This document shows positions 30,045 to 42,573 of a stretch of DNA of 64,000 nt, in pieces (position 1 is the first letter of the stretch; every line of letters begins with the position of its first letter). Source of the stretch: Auanema rhodensis (lineage: Eukaryota > Nematoda > Chromadorea > Rhabditida > Rhabditidae). The notes beneath the pieces are model-generated. The model had not been told where the DNA came from, made no database searches, and was given only the letters and a program-made list of their open reading frames with translations. The stretch is taken from contig OZ059896.1 of NCBI GenBank assembly GCA_964057225.1, positions 4,526,001-4,590,000 of the forward strand, given 5' to 3'. The position numbers were made by a program, and so were the translations under genes.

Positions 30045-33000
30045 TAGACTAATATGGACATGGGGAGTCTAATTTTGAAAACCGCATCTCTTTATCTTTC
30101 ACGTGAAGCGAGTTACATACCAAGTGCACATCATGTGTACATTTAATTAGCATAAATTAAAGTTCACGTAAATTTCAAAGTCATGGTTACCATGAACCAA
30201 TATCAATAAAAATTTGTTTTTAGACTAATATGGACATGGGGAATCTAATTTCGAAAACCGCATCTATTTATCTTTCACGTGAAGCGAGTTACATACCAAG
30301 TGCACATCACGTGTACATTTAATTAGCATAAATTAAAGTTCACGTAAATTTCAAAGTCATGGTTACCATGAACCAATATCAATAAAAATTTGTTTTTAGA
30401 CTAATTTGGACATGGGGAATCTAATTTTGAAAACCGCATCTATTTATCTTTCACGTGAAGCGAGTTACATACCAAGTGCACATCACGTGTACATTTAATT
30501 AGCATAAATTAAAGTTCACGTAAATTTCAAAGTCATGGTTACCATGAACCAATATCAATAAAAATTTGTTTTTAGACTAATATGGACATGGGGAATCTAA
30601 TTTCGAAAACCGCATCTATTTATCTTTCACGTGAAGCGAGTTACATACCAAGTGCACATCACGTGTACATTTAATTAGCATAAATTAAAGTTCACGTAAA
30701 TTTCAAAGTCATGGTTACCAATAACCAATATCAATAAAAATTTGTTTTTAGACTAATTTGGACATGGGGAATCTAATTTTGAAAACCGCATCTATTTATC
30801 TTTCACGTGAAGCGAGTTACATACCAAGTGCACATCACGTGTACATTTAATTAGCATAAATTAAAGTTCACGTAAATTTCAAAGTCATGGTTACCATGAA
30901 CCAATATCAATAAAAATTTGTTTTTAGACTAATATGGACATGGGGAATCTAATTTTGGAAACCGCATCTCTTTATCTTTCACGTGAAGCGAGTTACATAC
31001 CAAGTGCACATCACGTGTACATTTAATTAGCATAAATTAAAGTTCACGTAAATTTCAAAGTCATGGTTACCATGAACCAATATCAATAAAAATTTGTTTT
31101 TAGACTAATATGGACATGGGGAATCTAATTTCGAAAACCGCATCTATTTATCTTTCACGTGAAGCGAGTTACATACCAAGTGCACATCACGTGTACATTT
31201 AATTAGCATAAATTAAAGTTCACGTAAATTTCAAAGTCATGGTTACCATGAACCAATATCAATAAAAATTTATTTTTAGACTAATATGGACATGGGGAAT
31301 CTAATTTCGAAAACCGCATCTATTTATCTTTCACGTGAAGCGAGTTACATACCAAGTGCACATCACGTGTACATTAAATTAGCATAAATTAAAGTTCACG
31401 TAAATTTCAAAGTCATGGTTACCATGAACCAATATCAATAAAAATTTGTTTTTAGACTAATATGGACATGGGGAATCTAATTTTGGAAACCGCATCTATT
31501 TATCTTTCACGTGAAGCGAGTTACATACCAAGTGCACATCACGTGTACATTTAATTAGCATAAATTAAAGTTCACGTAAATTTCAAAGTCATGGTTACCA
31601 TGAACCAATATCAATAAAAATTTGTTTTTAGACTAATATGGACATGGGGAATCTAATTTTGAAAACCGCATCTCTTTATCTTTCACGTGAAGCGAGTTAC
31701 ATATAAAGTGCACATCACGTGTACATTTAATTAGCATAAATTAAAGTTCACGTAAATTTCAAAGTCATGGTTACCATGCACCAATATTAATAAAAATTTG
31801 TTTTTAGACTAATATGGACATGGGGAATCTAATTTTGAAAACCGCATCTCTTTATCTTTCACGTGAAGCGAGTTACATACCAAGTGCACATCACGTGTAC
31901 ACTTAATTAGCATAAATTAAAGTTCACGTAAATTTCAAAGTCATGGTTACCATGCACCAATATCAATAAAAATTTGTTTTTAGACTAATTTGAACATGGG
32001 GAATCTAATTTCGAAAACCGCATCTATTTATCTTTCACGTGAAGCGAGTTACATACCAAGTGCACATCACGTGTACATTTAATTAGCATAAATTAAAGTT
32101 CACGTAAATTTCAAAGTCATGGTTACCATGAACCAATATCATTAAAAATTTGTTTTTAGACTAATATGGACATGGGGAATCTAATTTTGAAAACCGCATC
32201 TCTTTATCTTTCACGTGAAGCGAGTTACATACCAAGTGCACATCATGTGTACATTTAATTAGCATAAATTAAAGTTCACGTAAATTTCAAAGTCATGGTT
32301 ACCATGAACCAATATCAATAAAAATTTGTTTTTAGACTAATATGGACATGGGGAATCTAATTTCGGAAACCGCATCTATTTATCTTTCACGTGAAGCGAG
32401 TTACATACCAAGTGCACATCACGTGTACATTTAATTAGCATAAATTAAAGTTCACGTAAATTTCAAAGTCATGGTTACCATGAACCAATATCAATAAAAA
32501 TTTGTTTTTAGACTAATATGGACATGGGGAGTCTAATTTTGAAAACCGCATCTCTTTATCTTTCACGTGAAGCGAGTTACATACCAAGTGCACATCATGT
32601 GTACATTTAATTAGCATAAATTAAAGTTCACGTAAATTTCAAAGTCATGGTTACCATGAACCAATATCAATAAAAATTTGTTTTTAGACTAATATGGACA
32701 TGGGGAATCTAATTTCGAAAACCGCATCTATTTATCTTTCACGTGAAGCGAGTTACATACCAAGTGCACATCACGTGTACATTTAATTAGCATAAATTAA
32801 AGTTCACGTAAATTTCAAAGTCATGGTTACCATGAACCAATATCAATAAAAATTTGTTTTTAGACTAATTTGGACATGGGGAATCTAATTTTGAAAACCG
32901 CATCTATTTATCTTTCACGTGAAGCGAGTTACATACCAAGTGCACATCACGTGTACATTTAATTAGCATAAATTAAAGTTCACGTAAATTTCAAAGTCAT

Positions 33001-34070
33001 GGTTACCATGAACCAATATCAATAAAAATTTGTTTTTAGACTAATATGGACATGGGGAATCTAATTTCGAAAACCGCATCTATTTATCTTTCACGTGAAG
33101 CGAGTTACATACCAAGTGCACATCACGTGTACATTTAATTAGCATAAATTAAAGTTCACGTAAATTTCAAAGTCATGGTTACCAATAACCAATATCAATA
33201 AAAATTTGTTTTTAGACTAATTTGGACATGGGGAATCTAATTTTGAAAACCGCATCTATTTATCTTTCACGTGAAGCGAGTTACATACCAAGTGCACATC
33301 ACGTGTACATTTAATTAGCATAAATTAAAGTTCACGTAAATTTCAAAGTCATGGTTACCATGAACCAATATCAATAAAAATTTGTTTTTAGACTAATATG
33401 GACATGGGGAATCTAATTTTGGAAACCGCATCTCTTTATCTTTCACGTGAAGCGAGTTACATACCAAGTGCACATCACGTGTACATTTAATTAGCATAAA
33501 TTAAAGTTCACGTAAATTTCAAAGTCATGGTTACCATGAACCAATATCAATAAAAATTTGTTTTTAGACTAATATGGACATGGGGAATCTAATTTCGAAA
33601 ACCGCATCTATTTATCTTTCACGTGAAGCGAGTTACATACCAAGTGCACATCACGTGTACATTTAATTAGCATAAATTAAAGTTCACGTAAATTTCAAAG
33701 TCATGGTTACCATGAACCAATATCAATAAAAATTTATTTTTAGACTAATATGGACATGGGGAATCTAATTTCGAAAACCGCATCTATTTATCTTTCACGT
33801 GAAGCGAGTTACATACCAAGTGCACATCACGTGTACATTAAATTAGCATAAATTAAAGTTCACGTAAATTTCAAAGTCATGGTTACCATGAACCAATATC
33901 AATAAAAATTTGTTTTTAGACTAATATGGACATGGGGAATCTAATTTTGGAAACCGCATCTATTTATCTTTCACGTGAAGCGAGTTACATACCAAGTGCA
34001 CATCACGTGTACATTTAATTAGCATAAATTAAAGTTCACGTAAATTTCAAAGTCATGGTTACCATGAACC
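30045..34070 (+). repeat. 14-monomer spaced duplication (offset 2464 bp)
   Basis: Copy one is about 30045-31600 and copy two about 32509-34070. Shared rare marks are GGGGAGTCT at 30062 and 32526, CCAATAACC at 30718 and 33182, TTTATTTTTAG near 31269 and 33733, and the CATTAAATT variant near 31372 and 33836. A third related block with CCAATAACC at 35998 (2816 bp, 16 monomers later) leads directly into the inversion breakpoint. Confidence 0.8.
31680..32005 (+). repeat. Island of two left-end-type monomers in the right part of the array
   Basis: Monomer 31680-31855 has CATATAAAG and tgcaccaatattaat, and the next has cacttaatt and tgcacc. These combinations are typical of 1-18200 and otherwise absent from about 24000-36682, where nearly all monomers have CCAAGTG and tgaacc. 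The island lies between the two copies of the 2464-bp duplication. Confidence 0.75.
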
Positions 34071-36681
34071 AATATCATTAAAAATTTGTTTTTAGACTAA
34101 TATGGACATGGGGAATCTAATTTTGAAAACCGCATCTCTTTATCTTTCACGTGAAGCGAGTTACATACCAAGTGCACATCATGTGTACATTTAATTAGCA
34201 TAAATTAAAGTTCACGTAAATTTCAAAGTCATGGTTACCATGAACCAATATCAATAAAAATTTGTTTTTAGACTAATATGGACATGGGGAATCTAATTTC
34301 GAAAACCGCATCTTTTTATCTTTCACGTGAAGCGAGTTACATACCAAGTGCACATCACGTGTACATTTAATTAGCATAAATTAAAGTTCACGTAAATTTC
34401 AAAGTCATGGTTACCATGAACCAATATCAATAAAAATTTGTTTTTAGACTAATTTGGACATGGGGAATCTAATTTTGAAAACCGCATCTATTTATCTTTC
34501 ACGTGAAGCGAGTTACATACCAAGTGCACATCACGTGTACATTTAATTAGCATAAATTAAAGTTCACGTAAATTTCAAAGTCATGGTTACCATGAACCAA
34601 TTTCAATAAAAATTTGTTTTTAGACTAATATGGACATGGGGAATCTAATTTCGAAAACCGCATCTATTTATCTTTCATGTGAAGCGAGTTACATACCAAG
34701 TGCACATCACGTGTACATTTAATTAGCATAAATTAAAGTTCACGTAAATTTCAAAGTCATGGTTACCATGAACCAATATCAATAAAAATTTGTTTTTAGA
34801 CTAATATGGACATGGGGAATCTAATTTTGGAAACCGCATCTATTTATCTTTCACGTGAAGCGAGTTACATACCAAGTGCACATCACGTGTACATTTAATT
34901 AGCATAAATTAAAGTTCACGTAAATTTCAAAGTCATGGTTACCATGAACCAATATCAATAAAAATTTGTTTTTAGACTAATATGGACATGGGGAATCTAA
35001 TTTCGAAAACCGCATCTATTTATCTTTCACGTGAAGCGAGTTACATACCAAGTGCACATCACGTGTACATTAAATTAGCATAAATTAAAGTTCACGTAAA
35101 TTTCAAAGTCATGGTTACCATGAACCAATATCAATAAAAATTTGTTTTTAGACTAATATGGACATGGGGAATCTAATTTCGAAAACCGCATCTATTTATC
35201 TTTCACGTGAAGCGAGTTACATACCAAGTGCACATCACGTGTACATTTAATTAGCATAAATTAAAGTTCACGTAAATTTCAAAGTCATGGTTACCATGAA
35301 CCAATATCAATAAAAATTTGTTTTTAGACTAATTTGGACATGGGGAATCTAATTTTGAAAACCGCATCTATTTATCTTTCACGTGAAGCGAGTTACATAC
35401 CAAGTGCACATCACGTGTACATTTAATTAGCATAAATTAAAGTTCACGTAAATTTCAAAGTCATGGTTACCATGAACCAATATCAATAAAAATTTGTTTT
35501 TAGACTAATATGGACATGGGGAATCTAATTTCGAAAACCGCATCTATTTATCTTTCACGTGAAGCGAGTTACATACCAAGTGCACATCACGTGTACATTT
35601 AATTAGCATAAATTAAAGTTCACGTAAATTTCAAAGTCATGGTTACCATGAACCAATATCAATAAAAATTTGTTTTTAGACTAATTTGGACATGGGGAAT
35701 CTAATTTTGAAAACCGCATCTATTTATCTTTCACGTGAAGCGAGTTACATACCAAGTGCACATCACGTGTACATTTAATTAGCATAAATTAAAGTTCACG
35801 TAAATTTCAAAGTCATGGTTACCATGAACCAATATCAATAAAAATTTGTTTTTAGACTAATATGGACATGGGGAATCTAATTTCGAAAACCGCATCTATT
35901 TATCTTTCACGTGAAGCGAGTTACATACCAAGTGCACATCACGTGTACATTTAATTAGCATAAATTAAAGTTCACGTAAATTTCAAAGTCATGGTTACCA
36001 ATAACCAATATCAATAAAAATTTGTTTTTAGACTAATTTGGACATGGGGAATCTAATTTTGAAAACCGCATCTATTTATCTTTCACGTGAAGCGAGTTAC
36101 ATACCAAGTGCACATCACGTGTACATTTAATTAGCATAAATTAAAGTTCACGTAAATTTCAAAGTCATGGTTACCATGAACCAATATCAATAAAAATTTG
36201 TTTTTAGACTAATATGGACATGGGGAATCTAATTTTGGAAACCGCATCTCTTTATCTTTCACGTGAAGCGAGTTACATACCAAGTGCACATCACGTGTAC
36301 ATTTAATTAGCATAAATTAAAGTTCACGTAAATTTCAAAGTCATGGTTACCATGAACCAATATCAATAAAAATTTGTTTTTAGACTAATATGGACATGGG
36401 GAATCTAATTTCGAAAACCGCATATATTTATCTTTCACGTGAAGCGAGTTACATACCAAGTGCACATCACGTGTACATTTAATTAGCATAAATTAAAGTT
36501 CACGTAAATTTCAAAGTCATGGTTACCATGAACCAATATCAATAAAAATTTATTTTTAGACTAATATGGACATGGGGAATCTAATTTCGAAAACCGCATC
36601 TATTTATCTTTCACGTGAAGCGAGTTACATACCAAGTGCACATCACGTGTACATTAAATTAGCATAAATTAAAGTTCACGT

Positions 36682-36683
36682 AG
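36682..36683. other. Satellite A inversion breakpoint
   Basis: Plus-orientation satellite stops after TTCACGTA, and minus-orientation satellite starts with TTCCCCATG, with a single G between them that fits neither side. The two sides break at different places in the monomer, so the joint is not a simple snap-back. The left arm ending at 36682 has its mirror counterpart starting at 36933, leaving a 250-bp spacer that is itself satellite. The arms match variant by variant for about five to six monomers, with one mismatch (CATATATTT at 36422), and then diverge. Confidence 0.9.
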
Positions 36684-39600
36684 TTCCCCATGTCCATATT
36701 AGTCTAAAAACAAATTTTTATTGATATTGGTTCATGGTAACCATGACTTTGAAATTTACGTGAACTTTAATTTATGCTAATTAAATGTACACGTGATGTG
36801 CACTTGGTATGTAACTCGCTTCACGTGAAAGATAAATAGATGCGGTTTCCAAAATTAGATTCCCCATGTCCATATTAGTCTAAAAACAAATTTTTATTGA
36901 TATTGGTTCATGGTAACCATGACTTTGAAATTTACGTGAACTTTAATTTATGCTAATTTAATGTACACGTGATGTGCACTTGGTATGTAACTCGCTTCAC
37001 GTGAAAGATAAATAGATGCGGTTTTCGAAATTAGATTCCCCATGTCCATATTAGTCTAAAAATAAATTTTTATTGATATTGGTTCATGGTAACCATGACT
37101 TTGAAATTTACGTGAACTTTAATTTATGCTAATTAAATGTACACGTGATGTGCACTTGGTATGTAACTCGCTTCACGTGAAAGATAAATAGATGCGGTTT
37201 TCGAAATTAGATTCCCCATGTCCATATTAGTCTAAAAACAAATTTTTATTGATATTGGTTCATGGTAACCATGACTTTGAAATTTACGTGAACTTTAATT
37301 TATGCTAATTAAATGTACACGTGATGTGCACTTGGTATGTAACTCGCTTCACGTGAAAGATAAAGAGATGCGGTTTCCAAAATTAGATTCCCCATGTCCA
37401 TATTAGTCTAAAAACAAATTTTTATTGATATTGGTTCATGGTAACCATGACTTTGAAATTTACGTGAACTTTAATTTATGCTAATTAAATGTACACGTGA
37501 TGTGCACTTGGTATGTAACTCGCTTCACGTGAAAGATAAATAGATGCGGTTTTCAAAATTAGATTCCCCATGTCCAAATTAGTCTAAAAACAAATTTTTA
37601 TTGATATTGGTTCATGGTAACCATGACTTTGAAATTTACGTGAACTTTAATTTATGCTAATTAAATGTACACGTGATGTGCACTTGGTATGTAACTCGCT
37701 TCACGTGAAAGATAAATAGATGCGGTTTTCGAAATTAGATTCCCCATGTCCATATTAGTCTAAAAACAAATTTTTATTGATATTGGTTCATGGTAACCAT
37801 GACTTTGAAATTTACGTGAACTTTAATTTATGCTAATTTAATGTACACGTGATGTGCACTTGGTATGTAACTCGCTTCACGTGAAAGATAAATAGATGCG
37901 GTTTTCGAAATTAGATTCCCCATGTCCATATTAGTCTAAAAACAAATTTTTATTGATATTGGTTCATGGTAACCATGACTTTGAAATTTACGTGAACTTT
38001 AATTTATGCTAATTAAATGTACACATGATGTGCCCTTGGTATGTAACTCGCTTCACGTGAAAGATAAAGAGATGCGGTTTTCAAAATTAGATTCCCCATG
38101 TCCATATTAGTCTAAAAACAAATTTTTAATGATATTGGTTCATGGTAACCATGACTTTGAAATTTACGTGAACTTTAATTTATGCTAATTAAATGTACAC
38201 GTGATGTGCACTTGGTATGTAACTCGCTTCACGTGAAAGATAAATAGATGCGGTTTTCGAAATTAGATTCCCCATGTCCATATTAGTCTAAAAACAAATT
38301 TTTATTGATATTGGTTCATGGTAACCATGACTTTGAAATTTACGTGAACTTTAATTTATGCTAATTAAATGTACACGTGATGTGCACTTGGTATGTAACT
38401 CGCTTCACGTGAAAGATAAATAGATGCGGTTTCCAAAATTAGATTCCCCATGTCCATATTAGTCTAAAAACAAATTTTTATTGATATTGGTTCATGGTAA
38501 CCATGACTTTGAAATTTACGTGAACTTTAATTTATGCTAATTAAATGTACACGTGATGTGCACTTGGTATGTAACTCGCTTCACATGAAAGATAAATAGA
38601 TGCGGTTTTCGAAATTAGATTCCCCATGTCCATATTAGTCTAAAAACAAATTTTTATTGATATTGGTTCATGGTAACCATGACTTTGAAATTTACGTGAA
38701 CTTTAATTTATGCTAATTAAATGTACACGTGATGTGCACTTGGTATGTAACTCGCTTCACGTGAAAGATAAATAGATGCGGTTTTCAAAATTAGATTCCC
38801 CATGTCCAAATTAGTCTAAAAACAAATTTTTATTGATATTGGTTCATGGTAACCATGACTTTGAAATTTACGTGAACTTTAATTTATGCTAATTAAATGT
38901 ACACGTGATGTGCACTTGGTATGTACCTCGCTTCACGTAAAAGATAAAGAGATGCGGTTTTCAAAATTAGATTCCCCATGTCCATATTAGTCTAAAAACA
39001 AATTTTTATTGATATTGGTTCATGGTAACCATGACTTTGAAATTTACGTGAACTTTAATTTATGCTAATTAAATGTACACATGATGTGCACTTGGTATGT
39101 AACTCGCTTCACGTGAAAGATAAAGAGATGCGGTTTTCAAAATTAGATTCCCCATGTCCATATTAGTCTAAAAACAAATTTTTAATGATATTGGTTCATG
39201 GTAACCATGACTTTGAAATTTACGTGAACTTTAATTTATGCTAATTAAATGTACACGTGATGTGCACTTGGTATGTAACTCGCTTCACGTGAAAGATAAA
39301 TAGATGCGGTTTTCGAAATTAGATTCCCCATGTCCATATTAGTCTAAAAACAAATTTTTATTGATATTGGTTCATGGTAACCATGACTTTGAAATTTACG
39401 TGAACTTTAATTTATGCTAATTAAATGTACACGTGATGTGCACTTGGTATGTAACTCGCTTCACGTGAAAGATAAATAGATGCGGTTTCCAAAATTAGAT
39501 TCCCCATGTCCATATTAGTCTAAAAACAAATTTTTATTGATATTGGTTCATGGTAACCATGACTTTGAAATTTACGTGAACTTTAATTTATGCTAATTTA

Positions 39601-42074
39601 ATGTACACGTGATGTGCACTTGGTATGTAACTCGCTTCACGTGAAAGATAAATAGATGCGGTTTTCGAAATTAGATTCCCCATGTCCATATTAGTCTAAA
39701 AACAAATTTTTATTGATATTGGTTCATGGTAACCATGACTTTGAAATTTACGTGAACTTTAATTTATGCTAATTAAATGTACACGTGATGTGCACTTGGT
39801 ATGTAACTCGCTTCACGTGAAAGATAAATAGATGCGGTTTTCAAAATTAGATTCCCCATGTCCAAATTAGTCTAAAAACAAATTTTTATTGATATTGGTT
39901 CATGGTAACCATGACTTTGAAATTTACGTGAACTTTAATTTATGCTAATTAAATGTACACGTGATGTGCACTTGGTATGTAACTCGCTTCACGTGAAAGA
40001 TAAATAGATGCGGTTTTCGAAATTAGATTCCCCATGTCCATATTAGTCTAAAAACAAATTTTTATTGATATTGGTTCATGGTAACCATGACTTTGAAATT
40101 TACGTGAACTTTAATTTATGCTAATTAAATGTACACATGATGTGCACTTGGTATGTAACTCGCTTCACGTGAAAGATAAAGAGATGCGGTTTTCAAAATT
40201 AGACTCCCCATGTCCATATTAGTCTAAAAACAAATTTTTAATGATATTGGTTCATGGTAACCATGACTTTGAAATTTACGTGAACTTTAATTTATGCTAA
40301 TTAAATGTACACGTGATGTGCACTTGGTATGTAACTCGCTTCACGTGAAAGATAAATAGATGCGGTTTTCGAAATTAGATTCCCCATGTCCATATTAGTC
40401 TAAAAACAAATTTTTATTGATATTGGTTCATGGTAACCATGACTTTGAAATTTACGTGAACTTTAATTTATGCTAATTAAATGTACACGTGATGTGCACT
40501 TGGTATGTAACTCGCTTCACGTGAAAGATAAAGAGATGCGGTTTCCAAAATTAGATTCCCCATGTCCATATTAGTCTAAAAACAAATTTTTATTGATATT
40601 GGTTCATGGTAACCATGACTTTGAAATTTACGTGAACTTTAATTTATGCTAATTAAATGTACACGTGATGTGCACTTGGTATGTAACTCGCTTCACGTGA
40701 AAGATAAATAGATGCGGTTTTCAAAATTAGATTCCCCATGTCCAAATTAGTCTAAAAACAAATTTTTATTGATATTGGTTCATGGTAACCATGACTTTGA
40801 AATTTACGTGAACTATAATTTATGCTAATTAAATGTACACGTGATGTGCACTTGGTATGTAACTCGCTTCACGTGAAAGATGAAGAGATGCGGTTTTCAA
40901 AATTAGATTCCCCATGTCCATATTAGTTCACAAACAAATTTTTATTGATATTGGTTCATGGTAACCATGACTTTGAAATTTACGTGAACTTTAATTAATG
41001 CCAATTAAATGTACACGTGATGTGCCCTTGGTATGTAACTCGCTTCACGTGAGAGATAAAGAGATGCGGTTTTCAAAATTAGATTCCCCATGTCCATATT
41101 AGTCTAAAAACAAATTTTTATTGATATTGGTGCATGGTAACCATGACTTTGAAATTTACGTGAACTTTAATTTATGCTAATTAATTGTACACGTGATGTG
41201 CACTTGGTATGTAACTCGCTTCACGTGAAAGATAAATAGATGCGGTTTTCGAAATTAGATTCCCCATGTCCATATTAGTCTAAAAACAAATTTTTATTGA
41301 TATTGGTTCATGGTAACCATGACTTTGAAATTTACGTGAACTTTAATTTATGCTAATTAAATGTACACGTGATGTGCACTTGGTATGTAACTCGCTTCAC
41401 GTGAAAAATAAAGAGATGCGGTTTTCAAAATTAGATTCCCCATGTCCATATTAGTCTAAAAACAAATTTTTATTGACATTGGTTCATGGTAACCATGACT
41501 TTGAAATTTACGTGAACTTTAATTTATGCTAATTAAATGTACACGTGATGTGCACTTGGTATGTAACTCGCTTCACGTGAAAGATGAAGAGATGCGGTTT
41601 TCAAAATTAGATTCCCCATGTCCATATTAGTCTAAAAACAAATTTTTATTGATATTGGTTCATGGTAACCGTGACTTTGAAATTTACGTGAACTTTAATT
41701 TATGCTAATTAAATGTACACGTGATGTGCACTTGGTATGTAACTCGCTTCACGTGAAAGATGAAGAGATGCGGTTTCCAAAATTAGATTCCCCATGTCCA
41801 TATTAGTTCACAAACAAATTTTTATTGATATTGGTTCATGGTAACCATGACTTTGAAATTTACGTGAACTTTAATTTATGCTAATTAAATGTACACGTGA
41901 TGTGCACTTGGTATGTAACTCGCTTCACGTGAAAGATGAATAGATGCGGTTTTCGAAATTAGATTCCCCATGTCCATATTAGTCTAAAAACAAATTTTTA
42001 TTGATATTGGTTCATGGTAACCATGACTTTGAAATTTACGTGAACTTTAATTTATGCTAATTAAATGTACACGT
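36683..42074 (-). repeat. Satellite A tandem array, minus orientation
   Basis: About 30.6 monomers of the same 176-bp satellite on the opposite strand. CAAATTTTTA recurs from 36711 to 41991, exactly 30 periods, so there is no net indel. Variants close to the breakpoint match those at about 31000-36682; those at the far end (GATGAAGAG, GTGCCCTTGG) resemble variants near 20000-27500. The array stops in mid-monomer after GTACACGT, where the LINE begins. Confidence 0.97.
40921..41820 (-). repeat. Five-monomer spaced variant pair (880 bp)
   Basis: The unusual TATTAGTTCACAAAC form occurs at 40921 and 41801, 880 bp apart (5 x 176). Other monomers have TATTAGTCTAAAAAC at this place. It marks a further local duplication near the end of the inverted array. 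Confidence 0.65.
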
Positions 42075-42081
42075 TCGGACG

Positions 42082-42087
42082 TTTATT
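42082..42087 (-). terminator. AATAAA polyadenylation-type signal at the LINE 3' end
   Basis: The reverse complement reads CAATAAACG and ends about seven bases before the satellite A joint. It may have served the element's own transcript, in which case the normal cleavage point would be at or just past the joint and a few terminal bases may be missing. Confidence 0.45.
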
Positions 42088-42297
42088 GTTCAGTATTACA
42101 GGTTTTAACGTTAAGTATAGTACGAAAAGATATGCATTAGTTCCATACAATATGAACATAAAGATAATAACATAAAAAATTACAAATATCAGTGAAGTAT
42201 AGTTAGAAAAAAGAGTGTTAGGGTTGCAGTTAGCTCATCATACCTATCCGCATATGCATCGTATATGTCAACGTCTCTTTTTTAAGCAGGGGTTTGT

Positions 42298-42314
42298 TCA
42301 GTTTGAGAAACTGA
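42298..42314 (-). other. 3' UTR hairpin, 7-bp stem with 3-nt loop
   Basis: TCAGTTT and AAACTGA form a perfect stem around GAG. Some LINEs of the L2/CR1 group have 3' stem-loops that their reverse transcriptase recognises. That role here is inference from position and shape. Confidence 0.5.
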
Positions 42315-42573
42315 CCTCTCTTTAAAAGCTAACCAGGTGCGGTGGAACTTAGAAATAAGTCAAGCCCGTTCTGGAAGTCAGAGGTAACTAGCACCCGATC
42401 CGTATGGCTAATGCCCATAAGATTCAATGGTGAAGTAACAGTGAAAAAAAGTATGGGAAAAGAGGATAGTTGATCAAATGACACATAGACGAAGATAATA
42501 GAAGAGTTGCAATAACCCAAATAGTACAGAGCAAGTAAAAGAAACAATTGAAATAAACATGTTAATATTAATA

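Larger units (their letters stand above)
1..36682 (+). repeat. Satellite A tandem array, 176-bp monomer, plus orientation
   Basis: Head-to-tail repeats of a 176-bp AT-rich monomer fill this stretch. Taking CTTTCACGTG as the monomer start, it occurs at 1, 177, 353, 529 and so on, and again at 36608, which is 208 periods with a net loss of one base. Monomers differ mainly by single substitutions at recurrent positions: CCAAGTG/CCGAGTG/CATATAAAG/CCTAGTG near base 22, catttaatt or cacttaatt near 46, tgcacc or tgaacc near 100, AATTGG/AATTCG/AATTTG near 117, actaatAT or actaatTT near 131, and CCGCATCTcttt or atttt-type ends near 165. No frame stays open beyond about one monomer, so I see no gene. 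The array continues beyond the left edge. The family is not one I can name. Confidence 0.98.
42075..42573 (-). other. LINE 3' UTR
   Basis: Noncoding sequence between the reverse transcriptase stop and satellite A. It contains a hairpin at 42298-42314 and an AATAAA near the terminus. An overlapping 109-codon frame on the same strand (42329-42658) is out of frame with the reverse transcriptase and has no recognisable domain. Confidence 0.75.

Noticed and set aside
36500-36900. Satellite A inversion as a fold-back sequencing artefact
   Set aside because: The sides break at different monomer positions with an extra base, and the arms diverge after about 1 kb; a fold-back read would give identical arms. 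Not excluded without reads.
1-42074. CRISPR-like regular repeats
   Set aside because: The 176-bp units are contiguous with no unique spacers, and there are no cas genes.
42218-42223. TTAGGG, telomere-like
   Set aside because: It is a single chance hexamer in the LINE 3' UTR with no tandem copies.
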